NCBI GenBank assembly: GCA_017384225.1
Contig: JAFNUD010000028.1
Location: 1-63,278, forward strand
Source of the DNA: Paludibacteraceae bacterium
GTDB taxonomy: Bacteria > Bacteroidota > Bacteroidia > Bacteroidales > Paludibacteraceae
Length of the DNA stretch: 63,278 nucleotides
Reading direction: 5' to 3'
The notes beneath the pieces were generated by a model. The model had not been told where the DNA came from, ran no database searches, and worked only from the letters and a program-made list of their open reading frames with translations. Position numbers and translations under genes: made by a program. Shown here in pieces: positions 32,288 through 42,617 of this stretch. Positions within the stretch are counted from its first letter, which is position 1. Each line of letters opens with the position of its first letter.

Positions 32288-34671
32288 TAGTGTGCTTCTA
32301 ACCAATTCTTTCCGACACCGCAGTCAGCGATAAGCGGAACGGTGAGATGGACGACATTCTGCATCTCATTAATCACAATCTCGTGCACCTTATCTACCTC
32401 GTCCATCGGCACATTGAAGTTCAACTCATCATGTACCTGCATGATCATCTGCGCCTTCAGTCCTTCTTCTTTTAAGCGGCGGTGAATAGTGACCATAGCC
32501 ATCTTGATGATATCCGCCGCAGTTCCTTGAATAGGCGAATTGACAGCATTGCGCTCTGCAAACGAGCGAACAGTAGCATTATGTGATACAATATCAGGCA
32601 AATAACGCTTTCTACCGAACAAGGTAACAGCATAACCTTGCTGACGAGCCAACTCCTTTTGGCGTTCAATATAGTCTATTACCCCAGGGAAAGCAGCAAA
32701 ATAGCCATCTATCAATGCCTTCGCCTCCGAACGAGAGCAATCCAATTGCTGTGCCAAGCCGAAAGCCGAAATACCATAGATAATGCCAAAATTAGCCGTC
32801 TTAGCTTGTCGGCGTTGGTCTTTGGTAACTTGCTCTATAGGCACATTGAAAATCTTTGCAGCCGTAGCAGCGTGGATATCCTGCCCCGAACGAAAAGCCT
32901 CTACCAAATGTGGATCTTGCGAGAAATGTGCCATCAAACGTAGTTCTATCTGCGAGTAGTCAGCAGAAAGGAACATACACCCATCATCGGGTATCACCGC
33001 CTGACGGATAAGTTGTCCACGCTCGCTTCTGATAGGCAAGTTCTGCAAGTTTGGGTTAGATGACGACAAACGACCTGTAGCTGTAACCGTCTGATTATAT
33101 GTCGTATGTATCTTACCTGTCTCTGGGTTGATATAGGTTGGCAAGGCAGAGATATATGTCGAAATCAGTTTCTTCAACTCGCGATACGCTAATATCATAC
33201 CTACCACAGGATGCTTGGGTTTGAGCGCCAATAACACTTCCTCTGAAGTGGAATACTGACCTGTCTTCGACTTCTTGGCTTTGGCATCTAACTTCAGTTG
33301 GTCAAACAACACCTCGCCCACCTGCTTAGGCGAATTGATATTAAACGTCGTTTCCGCCGCCGTATAAATCTCTTGTTCCAGCACTTGCAGTTCTTCGTTG
33401 AGTTGCATTTCTGCCTGTCTAAGCATATCCACATCAATACGTACACCCGCCTTTTCCATTTCGCGAAGGACTGCCGACAATGGCAACTCCACCTCTTGAT
33501 ACAGATTCCACAGCGCACTATCCGCCTTCAACGCCTCCCATTGGATAGGTAACGACGGATTATATGCCACCTCTGGATTGAGCAAATAACTCACCAAACG
33601 CCCCTCCACAGACTCTTCTGCTTCAACGCTCATCATCGGAGTGGTATCGTAGTGGTAACGCTGTGGTAACGTAGCCGCAAAGTTGCCGCTCGCACTTTCC
33701 TGAGCACTATCCGTAGCCGTTTCTATAGCGGCAAACAAATCCAGCGTCGCCTCCTGTGGCTTGGCTTTCTTGGTTGATTTGGCTATAGGCGATGGGCTAT
33801 TAGCAATAGAAGCGGGAGCTTGTTTGAGCAGTGAATTAAACTCCAGTTCCCTATAAAGCGGAGCCAATCGTTCCCAATCCTTCTCTTGAGTTAAGAGAGA
33901 CTGTGCATCAAAAGCAATCGGCACATCCGTCTTGATAGTGGCTAAGAACTTCGAGAAACGAATATTCTCCACTTGCTCCTGCACCTTGCGCTGAAGAGCG
34001 CCTTTGAGTTGGTCGGTGTTATTGAGCAAGTTCTCTATCGTACCAAACTGCTGAAGCAATTGCACCGCCGTCTTCTCGCCTACTCCCTTGCAACCAGGGA
34101 TATTATCGCTGCTATCACCCATCAATCCCAACAAATCAATCACTTGCGATTGGTGTTGCAAGCCATATTTCTCACACACTTCCTGCGGACCTAATTTCTC
34201 AAATCCCCCTGTATGGCGAGGGCGGTACATGCACACTTGCTCGGTCACCAACTGCCCATAATCCTTATCGGGCGTTGCCATATAGACCTCAAATCCCTCT
34301 GTTTCGGCTTGGTGCGCCAGTGTGCCAATCACATCGTCCGCCTCATATCCTTCCACCTGCAGCATAGGGATATTCATCGCCTCAAGCAGTTGCTTAATAC
34401 GCGGCACTGCCCAACGTATATCCTCTGGTGTCTCCTGTCGCTGCGCCTTATATTGCTCAAACGCCTCATGACGGAAGGTAGGTCCAGCAGGGTCAAACGC
34501 CACAGCTAAGTGTGTGGGCTTCACACGCTTAATCAAGTCCTCTAACGTGACTACAAAACCAAAGATAGCTGAAGTATTCTCGCCACGCGAGTTCATACGC
34601 GGCGCACGAATAAAAGCATAATACGCACGATAAATCATCGCGTAGGCATCTATGAGCAACAGAGTTTTCAA
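32287..34671 (-). CDS. polA: DNA polymerase I with a reduced proofreading domain
   Basis: A 794-residue polymerase. The 5'-3' exonuclease domain (1-270) is complete, with FDPAGPTFRHEAFEQYKAQR, EADDVIGTLA, PDKDYGQLV and LMGDSSDNIPGCKGVGEKTA. The polymerase domain (about 395-794) has motif A DYSQIELRLMAHFS, motif B RRQAKTANFGIIYG and motif C QVHDELNF. Between them only about 100 residues remain where the 3'-5' exonuclease domain is normally about 190. No DxE proofreading site is visible; only the tail (VEGRLVSYLLNPE) is recognisable. The enzyme probably repairs and fills gaps but does not proofread. Residues 289-299 (IANSPSPIAKS) derive from a repeat array. Confidence 0.93.
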   Translation of the reverse strand: MKTLLLIDAYAMIYRAYYAFIRAPRMNSRGENTSAIFGFVVTLEDLIKRVKPTHLAVAFDPAGPTFRHEAFEQYKAQRQETPEDIRWAVPRIKQLLEAMNIPMLQVEGYEADDVIGTLAHQAETEGFEVYMATPDKDYGQLVTEQVCMYRPRHTGGFEKLGPQEVCEKYGLQHQSQVIDLLGLMGDSSDNIPGCKGVGEKTAVQLLQQFGTIENLLNNTDQLKGALQRKVQEQVENIRFSKFLATIKTDVPIAFDAQSLLTQEKDWERLAPLYRELEFNSLLKQAPASIANSPSPIAKSTKKAKPQEATLDLFAAIETATDSAQESASGNFAATLPQRYHYDTTPMMSVEAEESVEGRLVSYLLNPEVAYNPSLPIQWEALKADSALWNLYQEVELPLSAVLREMEKAGVRIDVDMLRQAEMQLNEELQVLEQEIYTAAETTFNINSPKQVGEVLFDQLKLDAKAKKSKTGQYSTSEEVLLALKPKHPVVGMILAYRELKKLISTYISALPTYINPETGKIHTTYNQTVTATGRLSSSNPNLQNLPIRSERGQLIRQAVIPDDGCMFLSADYSQIELRLMAHFSQDPHLVEAFRSGQDIHAATAAKIFNVPIEQVTKDQRRQAKTANFGIIYGISAFGLAQQLDCSRSEAKALIDGYFAAFPGVIDYIERQKELARQQGYAVTLFGRKRYLPDIVSHNATVRSFAERNAVNSPIQGTAADIIKMAMVTIHRRLKEEGLKAQMIMQVHDELNFNVPMDEVDKVHEIVINEMQNVVHLTVPLIADCGVGKNWLEAH
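33781..33810. repeat. GGCTATAGGCGATGG-type repeat array inside polA
   Basis: GGCTATAGGCGATGGGC followed by TATTAGCAATAG. It is related to the arrays in the nitrilase and methyltransferase genes and marks the joint between the exonuclease and polymerase parts. Confidence 0.6.
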
Positions 34672-34704
34672 AGTAGAAAGAGTTTTAAGAGTTCTAAGGT
34701 GTTT

Positions 34705-35367
34705 TTACCAAGCAATTGGAGCCAATCCGTGTTGCTGGAGATAATTATTCGCTTGAGAGAAGTGTCCGCAGCCTATAAAACCACGATAGGCACTGAGTGG
34801 ACTAGGATGAACAGCCGTCAGTACCAAGTGGCGTTTGCGATCAATAAACTGTCCTTTGCGCTGCGCATAACTCCCCCAAAGCATAAAGACAATATTCTCT
34901 CGCTGATTATTCAGCGCTTGTATGGCAGCATCCGTCAGTTCCTCCCAGCCTTTTCCTTGATGACTTCCCGCTTTATGCGCTTCGACAGTGAGTGTGGCAT
35001 TGAGCAATAACACACCTTGTTCTGCCCAATGGGTGAGATTGCCCGATATTGGAATAGGTTTGCCTAAATCGCGGTGGAGTTCTTTATAGATATTTTCCAG
35101 TGAAGGAGGGATCTTCACACCATCTTGCACTGAAAAACATAGTCCATGCGCCTGATTAACATCGTGATAAGGATCTTGACCTATAATCACCACACGTACC
35201 TTATCAAAAGGGCACAAATCAAATGCACGAAAAATATATTTTGCAGGAGGAAAGCATTGACGAGTAGCATAAGCTTGTCGAACAAAATCGGTCAGCAACT
35301 CGAAATAAGGTTTATCAAACTCGGGTTGCAAGACTTGTCGCCAACTCTCGTCAATACGTACATTCAT
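34705..35367 (-). CDS. ung: Uracil-DNA glycosylase
   Basis: A 220-residue family 1 UDG that removes uracil from DNA. Motif GQDPYH lies at residues 63-68 with the catalytic Asp, LLLNATLTV follows, and the second motif HPSPLSAYRGF is near the C-terminus. It lies 3 bases after queA and 33 bases before polA on the same strand, which groups two base-excision-repair enzymes. Confidence 0.97.
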   Translation of the reverse strand: MNVRIDESWRQVLQPEFDKPYFELLTDFVRQAYATRQCFPPAKYIFRAFDLCPFDKVRVVIIGQDPYHDVNQAHGLCFSVQDGVKIPPSLENIYKELHRDLGKPIPISGNLTHWAEQGVLLLNATLTVEAHKAGSHQGKGWEELTDAAIQALNNQRENIVFMLWGSYAQRKGQFIDRKRHLVLTAVHPSPLSAYRGFIGCGHFSQANNYLQQHGLAPIAW

Positions 35368-35370
35368 AAC

Positions 35371-36477
35371 TTAATCGTTGAGAATAAGCATCGCATCACC
35401 ATAATCACCGAAGCGATACCCTTCTTTGACAGCTTCTTTATATGCACGCATCACATTTTCATAGCCACCGAAAGTAGCAACCATAATCAATTGAGTAGAT
35501 TGCGGCATATAAAAATTCACAAAGAAAGCATTTGCAACAGTGAAATCATATGGAGCATAGATAAATTTGTTTGTCCATCCATCATATGCCTTTATTTGAC
35601 CATTAGTGCCCACTACATGTTCAAGTGCACGCATCACTTCGGTACCTACTGCACACACAAACTTTCCATTCGCATGCGCTTTATCCACAGCATCTGCAAC
35701 AGTTTGAGATATGGTAATCTGTTCGCTCTCAACCTTGTGTTTAGTTAAATCCTCTACGTCAACAGGTTTGAAGTTGCCCAATCCAACATGCGAAGTAATA
35801 GTATGAGTTTCCACACCACGTATCTCCAATCGCTTTAACAAATTTTTAGAGAAATGCATACAAGATGCAGGTGCAGCTACAGCGCCAATATGCTTTGCAA
35901 ATACACTTTGGTAACGCTCCTCGTCCATTTCTGCAACAAGAAGATCACTAAAAACAGCCTCATATTGCTCAAATGTCTCTTCGCTCATAGGACGAACGAT
36001 ATATTTAGGCAATGGCGTAGTACCCATACCATAGAGATGTTGAACAAAATCATCACCCTCATAGTCGGTCAAAAAACGTAATGTACGACCTCGTGAAGTA
36101 GTATTATCAATTACCTCTGCAAAAATCGTGGCATCTTCATCAAAGAACAATTTATTACCAATACGAATCTTACGCGCAGGATCCACCAAGACATCCCAAT
36201 AACGATTCTCATGATTCAACTCACGCAATAAAAACACCTCTATATTCGCCAATGTCTTTTCCTTTTTTGCATACAATCGAGCAGGAAAAACCTTTGTATC
36301 ATTAGCGATTAAAGTATCTCCCTCATCAAAATACGATGCAAAATCTGCTACCGTTTTATGTTCAATATCACCTGACTTAGTATGCAATACCAACATTTTC
36401 GCATCATCACGAAAACGACTTGGGAATTGCGCAATCAACTCCTCAGGAAGTTTAAATTTGAAATCACTTAATCTCAT
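35371..36477 (-). CDS. queA: S-adenosylmethionine:tRNA ribosyltransferase-isomerase
   Basis: A 368-residue enzyme that moves the ribosyl group of SAM to preQ1 in tRNA, giving epoxyqueuosine. Recognisable parts are [34 protein letters not shown], the SCMHFSKNLLKRLEIRGVETHTITSHVGLGNF block split around the active site, and FVCAVGTEVMRALEHV. Its first 14 bases overlap the 3' end of truB, which implies translational coupling. Confidence 0.97.
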   Translation of the reverse strand: MRLSDFKFKLPEELIAQFPSRFRDDAKMLVLHTKSGDIEHKTVADFASYFDEGDTLIANDTKVFPARLYAKKEKTLANIEVFLLRELNHENRYWDVLVDPARKIRIGNKLFFDEDATIFAEVIDNTTSRGRTLRFLTDYEGDDFVQHLYGMGTTPLPKYIVRPMSEETFEQYEAVFSDLLVAEMDEERYQSVFAKHIGAVAAPASCMHFSKNLLKRLEIRGVETHTITSHVGLGNFKPVDVEDLTKHKVESEQITISQTVADAVDKAHANGKFVCAVGTEVMRALEHVVGTNGQIKAYDGWTNKFIYAPYDFTVANAFFVNFYMPQSTQLIMVATFGGYENVMRAYKEAVKEGYRFGDYGDAMLILND

Positions 36478-37159
36478 TATCTATCAAGTTTGTAAATTGT
36501 TCGAATGTAATACAATCCTCTACGCGTACATCCCCTACTCTTGTCCTACGCAGTGCTATCAAATGCGCTCCACTATTCAGTCGCTTGCCGATATCACGTG
36601 CTAATGCGCGAATATATGTTCCTTTAGAACAAACTATACGCAATTCTAATTGCATCGTTTGCTCATCAAAACGCAGAATATCTATTTCGTCTATAACAAG
36701 CAATTTTGCCTTTAACTCCACATCCTCACCTTGACGCGCTAACTTATAGGCTCTTTTACCATCTACTTTTACTGCAGAAAACATAGGAGGAACTTGCCAC
36801 TGCTCACCAACAAAAGTAGGAATCACTTCATCTATCAATGAACGAGTAATATGAGAGGTAGGATAAGTAGCATCTATATCCTTTTCTAAATCAAAACTGG
36901 GAGTAGTAGAACCTAATTGCAGAGTTGCCACATATTCCTTTTGATGCGCTTGCAAATCATCAATCAATTTCGTTTTCTTACCCGTACAAACCACCACCAC
37001 GCCTGTCGCAAGCGGATCCAATGTACCTGAATGACCTACCTTGAGTTTCTTAATCCCTAATTTTTTGCAAAGCATCCATCGCGCCTTACCAACGACATCA
37101 AAACTAGTCCAACGATAAGGCTTGTCAAATGCTAATATTTCACCCTCAACAAAGTCCAT
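36464..37159 (-). CDS. truB: tRNA pseudouridine-55 synthase
   Basis: A 231-residue pseudouridine synthase acting on the T-loop. The start at 37159 ([14 protein letters not shown]) is preferred because an upstream in-frame start lies well inside uppP. The catalytic Asp lies in [27 protein letters not shown] is present, and the C-terminal [16 protein letters not shown] closes the fold. It overlaps uppP by 14 bases and queA by 14 bases in a tightly packed operon. Confidence 0.95.
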   Translation of the reverse strand: MDFVEGEILAFDKPYRWTSFDVVGKARWMLCKKLGIKKLKVGHSGTLDPLATGVVVVCTGKKTKLIDDLQAHQKEYVATLQLGSTTPSFDLEKDIDATYPTSHITRSLIDEVIPTFVGEQWQVPPMFSAVKVDGKRAYKLARQGEDVELKAKLLVIDEIDILRFDEQTMQLELRIVCSKGTYIRALARDIGKRLNSGAHLIALRRTRVGDVRVEDCITFEQFTNLIDNEIK

Positions 37160-37952
37160 ATATGATAGCAAAGATACCTGCACAGAGGCAATAGATAGCA
37201 AAATATATCAATTTTTGACGGCGGACAATATTTATCATGAACTTACAAGCCAAGCAACCTGAAATAAATGCCCCTAAAAAGCCCAGTACCATAGGTATAA
37301 GTCCCAAAGAGCTCACTACTTCACCACTCAAAATATCTAATAATTCTAAGAACGCTTCACCCAAAATTGGAATTAATACCATTAAAAAAGAAAACTTAGT
37401 CACACCCTCCTTCTTCACACCACAGAGCAATCCAGTAGCAATCGTAGTACCACTGCGGCTGAGACCAGGCAACACTGCAATTGCCTGAGCTAAACCAATG
37501 ATAATCGCATCCTTATAGCCGACTTCATGACCTAATCCTGCACGACGTTTACTCAACCACTCACTGAAATACAACAAAATAGCTGTTACACACAAGCAAA
37601 TACCTACCAGCAACAATCCACTACCAAAAAAAGACTCCACTTGCTCCTTGAAGAACATACCCACAACAAAAACAGGCAACATTGACACCAAAATCATGGC
37701 GACATAATTTTTATCCTCATTCCATTGGAACGTAGTGAATGTTCCTTTGAAAAGTTGTGCGACTTCCTTCCAAAGAATAACCAATGTAGAAAGTACAGTA
37801 GCAGTATGCACCACAATCGCAAAAGTAAGATTCTCTTCACCAGCTGTACCCAACAGAACCTGAGCAATCTCTAAATGTCCTGATGATGAGACAGGCAAAA
37901 ACTCAGTTAAGCCCTGAATAATACCTAATAATAATGCTTCCCACCAACTCAT
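37146..37952 (-). CDS. uppP: Undecaprenyl-diphosphatase
   Basis: A 268-residue integral membrane enzyme that recycles undecaprenyl pyrophosphate for wall and polysaccharide synthesis. Both active-site motifs are present: [14 protein letters not shown] near the N-terminus and [10 protein letters not shown] in the middle. About eight hydrophobic segments are predicted. It overlaps the DUF3098 gene by 4 bases. Confidence 0.96.
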   Translation of the reverse strand: MSWWEALLLGIIQGLTEFLPVSSSGHLEIAQVLLGTAGEENLTFAIVVHTATVLSTLVILWKEVAQLFKGTFTTFQWNEDKNYVAMILVSMLPVFVVGMFFKEQVESFFGSGLLLVGICLCVTAILLYFSEWLSKRRAGLGHEVGYKDAIIIGLAQAIAVLPGLSRSGTTIATGLLCGVKKEGVTKFSFLMVLIPILGEAFLELLDILSGEVVSSLGLIPMVLGFLGAFISGCLACKFMINIVRRQKLIYFAIYCLCAGIFAIIYGLC

Positions 37953-38167
37953 TTTGTGCGAGGTTTATATAAAATTGCCACTATCATTAAAAGAAATCCA
38001 AATAAAGAACACATTGGACCTACAGTGATACGACGTACTGAAAATATGTCAGGATTAAACGCCGTTGCATCACTCGGTTCGCCTGTCATCAAAGCGAAAC
38101 CTACAATAATAATCACCAAACTTGAGGCAATTAAAATACTATTCAGTTTAGGAAGATTAAATTTCAT
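37949..38167 (-). CDS. DUF3098 small membrane protein
   Basis: A 72-residue protein with two membrane helices and the conserved segment [20 protein letters not shown] followed by RRITVGP. The family is confined to Bacteroidota and is typically encoded between ftsX and uppP, as here. Overlap with both neighbours suggests translational coupling. Its function is unknown; a link to FtsX or wall synthesis is inferred from synteny only. Confidence 0.92.
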   Translation of the reverse strand: MKFNLPKLNSILIASSLVIIIVGFALMTGEPSDATAFNPDIFSVRRITVGPMCSLFGFLLMIVAILYKPRTK

Positions 38168-39017
38168 ACATCTTGCTGATTTTCATACGAATATACCTAC
38201 TTGTAGCTATCAAAGAAGCTAAGAAAGTTATAATAACGCCAGTTGTCAATACAATGACAGAAACAAATACAACATTTTGCCAAATCAAAGGAAACAACAT
38301 AACTCCCAAACGAGTTTGGCAATAATAGTAGGTCGCTGCCAACATAAGCAATGCTACCAATCCAGCCTCTATTCCCATACGAATATTACGTCCAATAAAA
38401 GGCCATTTGATAACCCAAGGCGTAGCACCTACCAAACGCATCGTATTGATTAAGAAACGTTTTGAATACACCTGCAATTGAATCGTATTACTTATAAGAA
38501 CCAAGGCAATCATCAATAAAGCCAATGCAACTGCAAACAAAACTACAAATATCTCATTTAGATTATTATTCAATACTTTTACCACATCTCGTTGGTAAAT
38601 AACCTTATCCACATAGGGAAGATTCAACAATCGTTTTTCTATACTCTCAATACTATCAAATTGAGCATAAGCTGCTTGCAAACGTACTTCAAACGCATCA
38701 GTCAATGGATTATATCCTAAAAAACTTGTTGGATCTTCTCCCAAATTGTTGATATGCTCTCGCAAAGCATCCTCACGTGAGATAAAACGATAATCTAAGC
38801 AATACGGCGCAGCTTTCAACATACGTTTTGTTCGCTCCACTTCATCAGAGGTATTATCTACTTTCAAAACAATAGACAACACGACATTCTCTTTGATATG
38901 ACGCATCAATTCATGAGCAGATAGCAATACTAAACACTCTAATCCTACCAAAAACAATACCAAAGCAACAGATACTGTTGTGGTAAAATACATATTGAAT
39001 ATACGACGCCTTTTCAT
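38157..39017 (-). CDS. ftsX: Cell-division ABC-transporter-like protein FtsX
   Basis: A 286-residue membrane protein with four hydrophobic segments. The first is near the N-terminus (FTTTVSVALVLFLVGLECLV), followed by the extracytoplasmic domain with LGYNPLTDAFEVRL. The three C-terminal helices include IQLQVYSKRFLINTMRLVGAT. FtsX works with the ATPase FtsE to activate wall hydrolases at division. ftsE is not beside it here. The gene follows a weak hairpin after gldN. Confidence 0.94.
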   Translation of the reverse strand: MKRRRIFNMYFTTTVSVALVLFLVGLECLVLLSAHELMRHIKENVVLSIVLKVDNTSDEVERTKRMLKAAPYCLDYRFISREDALREHINNLGEDPTSFLGYNPLTDAFEVRLQAAYAQFDSIESIEKRLLNLPYVDKVIYQRDVVKVLNNNLNEIFVVLFAVALALLMIALVLISNTIQLQVYSKRFLINTMRLVGATPWVIKWPFIGRNIRMGIEAGLVALLMLAATYYYCQTRLGVMLFPLIWQNVVFVSVIVLTTGVIITFLASLIATSRYIRMKISKMYEI

Positions 39018-39029
39018 TCTATGAAGGAA

Positions 39030-39051
39030 AGGGCAGGTTCACACCCGCCCT
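39030..39051 (-). terminator. Weak terminator after gldN
   Basis: The stem AGGGCAGG / CCGCCCT with one mismatch is followed on the minus strand by TTTCCTT. It probably gives only partial termination before ftsX. Confidence 0.45.
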
Positions 39052-39067
39052 CTGAATCTTATTCTTA

Positions 39068-40003
39068 TTAATATTCCCAAAGGTCTTGTTCTGCACTCAG
39101 CAACTCCCATTCTATACGCTCCTGCTCTTCAGCTATTGCCTCTGGAGTCGTTGCATAGTCCGGAATCATACGATCATATACATTGCTTGAACCTACGATA
39201 TATGATGTATATAATTTCTTAAGGAAAAACTCATCAAAAGTTACACGTTTAGCATCATTATCCGATTGCATTACATATTGCTTTGCCATATATGGACGGA
39301 AAGCATCAAAAGGTACCCAGAAAAGAATCTGACCATACAAGGCTTCCATGACAGGCATACCATCATAATATGTAGTATTATCGGCATGCATTGGCGCGAT
39401 TGCCAAAATCTTGGAATACAAACGAGAATAATGTTTGTCAAAGAATACAATCTCTTGAATCACATATTTCAACTGATTGCGTACGAAACCCTTGTATGAA
39501 TAGTTATTGAAGCGCATCTCTTGTGTTGTTGAATCATAATTCAACAACATATATTCTGATGTAGCAATATTACCATCGCTCAATTCACCCGTACGATCTG
39601 TATTCAAAATAGTAGGAATCATCTCGCGTGGCATAGGTGGCAGATTGAAATATGGCTTGATATCACCTACATCAGATGATTTTTCATATACATTCATTCC
39701 GTCCTTAATCGCATTCAACATTACCAAGAACAACGATTTATACTGAGGATCCTCAGGAGAAACTGGGTTGTACAATTGATAATTTTGCTTAAAACGCATA
39801 TCCACAATGCGATATACGACACGCGACCACACTACATCATCAGCGCGGTGAAAAATACTTACCAAAGTGTCTGCAGCCTCTGACAACTCTTGAGTTTCAA
39901 GACGAACGATACCCATGTTATCAAAAAATGAATTCACTTGGTACTGCGCTTGGATGCTATTCATTCCAAGCAATGCGAAAATGATTAAACCAACTTTCTT
40001 CAT
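39068..40003 (-). CDS. gldN: T9SS periplasmic ring protein GldN/PorN
   Basis: A 311-residue periplasmic protein with a signal peptide ending in SIQAQ. The GldN pattern is clear: ADDVVWSRVVYRIVDMRFKQNYQLYNP, ILFWVPFDAFRPYMAKQYV and VTFDEFFLKKLYTSYI. GldN forms large rings with the lipoprotein GldK under the outer membrane and is required for cargo export. It is the last gene of the porP-gldK-gldL-gldM-gldN operon. Confidence 0.97.
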   Translation of the reverse strand: MKKVGLIIFALLGMNSIQAQYQVNSFFDNMGIVRLETQELSEAADTLVSIFHRADDVVWSRVVYRIVDMRFKQNYQLYNPVSPEDPQYKSLFLVMLNAIKDGMNVYEKSSDVGDIKPYFNLPPMPREMIPTILNTDRTGELSDGNIATSEYMLLNYDSTTQEMRFNNYSYKGFVRNQLKYVIQEIVFFDKHYSRLYSKILAIAPMHADNTTYYDGMPVMEALYGQILFWVPFDAFRPYMAKQYVMQSDNDAKRVTFDEFFLKKLYTSYIVGSSNVYDRMIPDYATTPEAIAEEQERIEWELLSAEQDLWEY

Positions 40004-40012
40004 AATATTCTT

Positions 40013-41572
40013 TTAATTTAACTCAATGGACAAACCACGGAGTTGTACCTCTTTTCCATCTGGTCCTTTTGCCTTAATATACATAAGGTTGAGCATATTT
40101 CCTTGTTTCAACTTTTTGATAGCATCCAATGATTTGGTATCAAAATGATCACCTTTCACTGAGATTGAAGCACCCGTAGGCAATTTCACTTGGAAACCAG
40201 TAATCTCAAACTTAGCTTGCACCAATCCATCTGCTCCATACGATGCTACAATCTTATTTTTAGGATTGATCAAATGTGCACGAGGAATACGTGTATCTTC
40301 TGTAGGGACACCATTAATCTCAAAGTAAGCATCTGGACGAGGAAGATTCTTCACTCGATATACCTGTGAACCCATCAAGGTCAATGAGCCACCAATATTA
40401 GCGTACACCTCGATCTCCAAATTATCAGGCGAATTAGTATTCGGACGGATAATCCACATACTATTGCTCTGCTCCACAGAAGCTTGTTTACAAGTCACCT
40501 GCAACAAGTGCGCACTCACACCTGGCACCGATATAGAGAATGGGTTATCATAGCCGCGATACATAATATTCAGATCTGTATTGGAAATGGTTGCAGTAGG
40601 TTCACCCACGGTATACTCGCGCTCAAATGGCAAATACTGCATCACACCCTGTTGATCCATATAGCCAATCTTACCCGTTATCTTTTGTACACCTACTGTA
40701 TTGGCAATCACCTCATAGACACCATTGCTACCCAATTTCTGACCATTCACATAATATTCAGGAGTTTGTGTAGAGTCAATCGCCGCCAAAATTACCTGTG
40801 CTGAATATTTTGTACCCTTCACCACATAGTTAGCAGAAGGGATCACATATGCGTTGAACTTGTTCACACGCAAGTCACCTGCGTCAGTCGCACCCAAGAG
40901 CAGACGTGTAGCCACACCCTCGCAGTGACGAATATCGTTCTGCAATTTGGTCAAAATGGTGATAGAGGCACACATTGGCATCTCATTGAAAATCATATTC
41001 TCCCATGTTACAGGATCGCCTTCTGCGTTTTGACCATCATCGGTCACAAAGGTACGGTTCATCTCCTCATGAAACATGGTTGCACCAGGTACATCGTCAG
41101 TAAATTTGATCAAGAACTCACGGAAACGGTTAATCTTCTCCTTGAGAATAGTCGCATTACCTTCGCTGATAGCGTATTGGGCTGGGATATTGGTATCGTC
41201 TTTCTTACCAATCTCGCTCACCTTAGCATCTTTCTTTGCATTCTTGCCGTCTGCCAAGAGCACCATATCGTCTTTGAATCCTTGTACATACTCAAAGAAC
41301 TCATCCGATACGCGTTTTACTTCCATAGCCTTATCATACCACTCCTGTGTCTTCTCTGGGTTCTTGTCCAGAGCGGCCTTAAAGGTAGCATACGTCTCGG
41401 CATTACTATCCTGCATGGTCTCGATAGTTGCATGCAAGCTATCGTCCACCTGCGTATATCCATTCAGAATGGCTGCACTGACGTTGAGCGCCAACATGGC
41501 GGTCAACACCAGGTACATCATACCAATCATCTTTTGTCTCGGAGTTTCCGGACAGTTAGTTGCTCCACTCAT
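40013..41572 (-). CDS. gldM: T9SS motor/stator protein GldM/PorM
   Basis: A 519-residue protein with one N-terminal membrane helix (KMIGMMYLVLTAMLALNVSAAIL) and a long periplasmic part of four domains. With GldL it forms the proton-driven rotary motor of the secretion system, and its periplasmic end reaches the GldK/N ring. FKDDMVLLADG, YVVKGTKYSAQVILAA and the closing LRGLSIELN region are consistent with the family length of about 510-520. It begins 48 bases after gldL. Confidence 0.97.
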   Translation of the reverse strand: MSGATNCPETPRQKMIGMMYLVLTAMLALNVSAAILNGYTQVDDSLHATIETMQDSNAETYATFKAALDKNPEKTQEWYDKAMEVKRVSDEFFEYVQGFKDDMVLLADGKNAKKDAKVSEIGKKDDTNIPAQYAISEGNATILKEKINRFREFLIKFTDDVPGATMFHEEMNRTFVTDDGQNAEGDPVTWENMIFNEMPMCASITILTKLQNDIRHCEGVATRLLLGATDAGDLRVNKFNAYVIPSANYVVKGTKYSAQVILAAIDSTQTPEYYVNGQKLGSNGVYEVIANTVGVQKITGKIGYMDQQGVMQYLPFEREYTVGEPTATISNTDLNIMYRGYDNPFSISVPGVSAHLLQVTCKQASVEQSNSMWIIRPNTNSPDNLEIEVYANIGGSLTLMGSQVYRVKNLPRPDAYFEINGVPTEDTRIPRAHLINPKNKIVASYGADGLVQAKFEITGFQVKLPTGASISVKGDHFDTKSLDAIKKLKQGNMLNLMYIKAKGPDGKEVQLRGLSIELN

Positions 41573-41620
41573 ACTTTGTCAATAAGTAATTTGCGATTAG
41601 TGAATACAATCTACTATCTA

Positions 41621-42565
41621 TCAAGACAATGCGCTGAGCATGTTGCCATATACTTTGTTCAAGTCAGCTACTTGGTTTGCCAACTTCTTAGCAGCAGCCT
41701 CGTATGCCTCTTGTGCCTTCAATGCCTCTGCAGACACATCGCTCATCTTCTTAACGGTAGCGGTCAAACCATCGATTTGTTGAGTAGCACCGTTCACTTT
41801 TTCAGATTGAGCCTTGTATGCCTCCACTTGTGCTTGCACTGCATTTACTTGCAACTCATATACAGCATTCAAACTATTCAACTGCTTAGCCACAGCAGCC
41901 ACTTGTGCCTCGTACTCCTTGGTACCAGCAGCCACTTTCTTCATATCGTCATTTACTTGACCATAGGTAGCGCTCAAAGCTTCGCTCTTCTCGCTAATAG
42001 CTTTGCCTGCTACAACAAATTGCTCCGCAGCTTGACCAGCAGCATCCAACTTCTCTGACAACTGAGCAGTAGCGGTAGCCACCTTGCCCAACTCGCTAAG
42101 TTGTACTGCGGTCTTTGCCAAACCAGCAATTCCGTCTTTCAACGCATCCATATCCTTCTCCGACAAAGCAGGTACATTTGCTGATTTTGCAGCACCGCCT
42201 TCACCTGCACCACCGCCCATCAAGGTTGGTTTAGGGCGTGATTGCATCTCCTTCAAGAGCTCAGGCTCAGTACCGTGACCCAACAATTGTGGGAAAACCT
42301 CATGCCAATGGAACTCTGGGTGTGGTTTATCCAAACAGCCAATCATAAACAACAAAGCCTCCGTGATCATACCTATCATCAACACCGCACCAGCACCTGG
42401 AAAGTGCATAATCTTAAACAACGCACCGATAATCACGACTGACGCACCGATGGAATACACCATACCAACTACACGCTTGCCTTGGTAAGAACCATACCAA
42501 CGCATAAAACGTGCACCAAAACCTTTTTTCTCTGCGCTGTTTCCAGCTGTCATTTCTTTTGCCAT
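41621..42565 (-). CDS. gldL: T9SS motor protein GldL/PorL
   Basis: A 314-residue inner-membrane protein. Two transmembrane helices lie near the N-terminus (VVGMVYSIGASVVIIGALFKIMHFPGAG and the next segment VLMIGMITEALLFMIG), with the conserved glutamate of the second helix (TEALLF) that carries protons. The cytoplasmic part is a long Ala-rich coiled coil (STVGQVNDDMKKVAAG-like). The family drives secretion by proton flow with GldM. Confidence 0.97.
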   Translation of the reverse strand: MAKEMTAGNSAEKKGFGARFMRWYGSYQGKRVVGMVYSIGASVVIIGALFKIMHFPGAGAVLMIGMITEALLFMIGCLDKPHPEFHWHEVFPQLLGHGTEPELLKEMQSRPKPTLMGGGAGEGGAAKSANVPALSEKDMDALKDGIAGLAKTAVQLSELGKVATATAQLSEKLDAAGQAAEQFVVAGKAISEKSEALSATYGQVNDDMKKVAAGTKEYEAQVAAVAKQLNSLNAVYELQVNAVQAQVEAYKAQSEKVNGATQQIDGLTATVKKMSDVSAEALKAQEAYEAAAKKLANQVADLNKVYGNMLSALS

Positions 42566-42617
42566 AATATTTTTACTTTATCTTATTATACACCTTGTTT
42601 ATTATATATAATGCTTT

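Noticed and set aside
40925-42058. A 377-codon open frame on the plus strand opposite gldM and gldL
   Set aside because: It is antisense to two well-conserved genes, begins in the middle of gldM and has a Cys/His/Leu-rich composition without domains.
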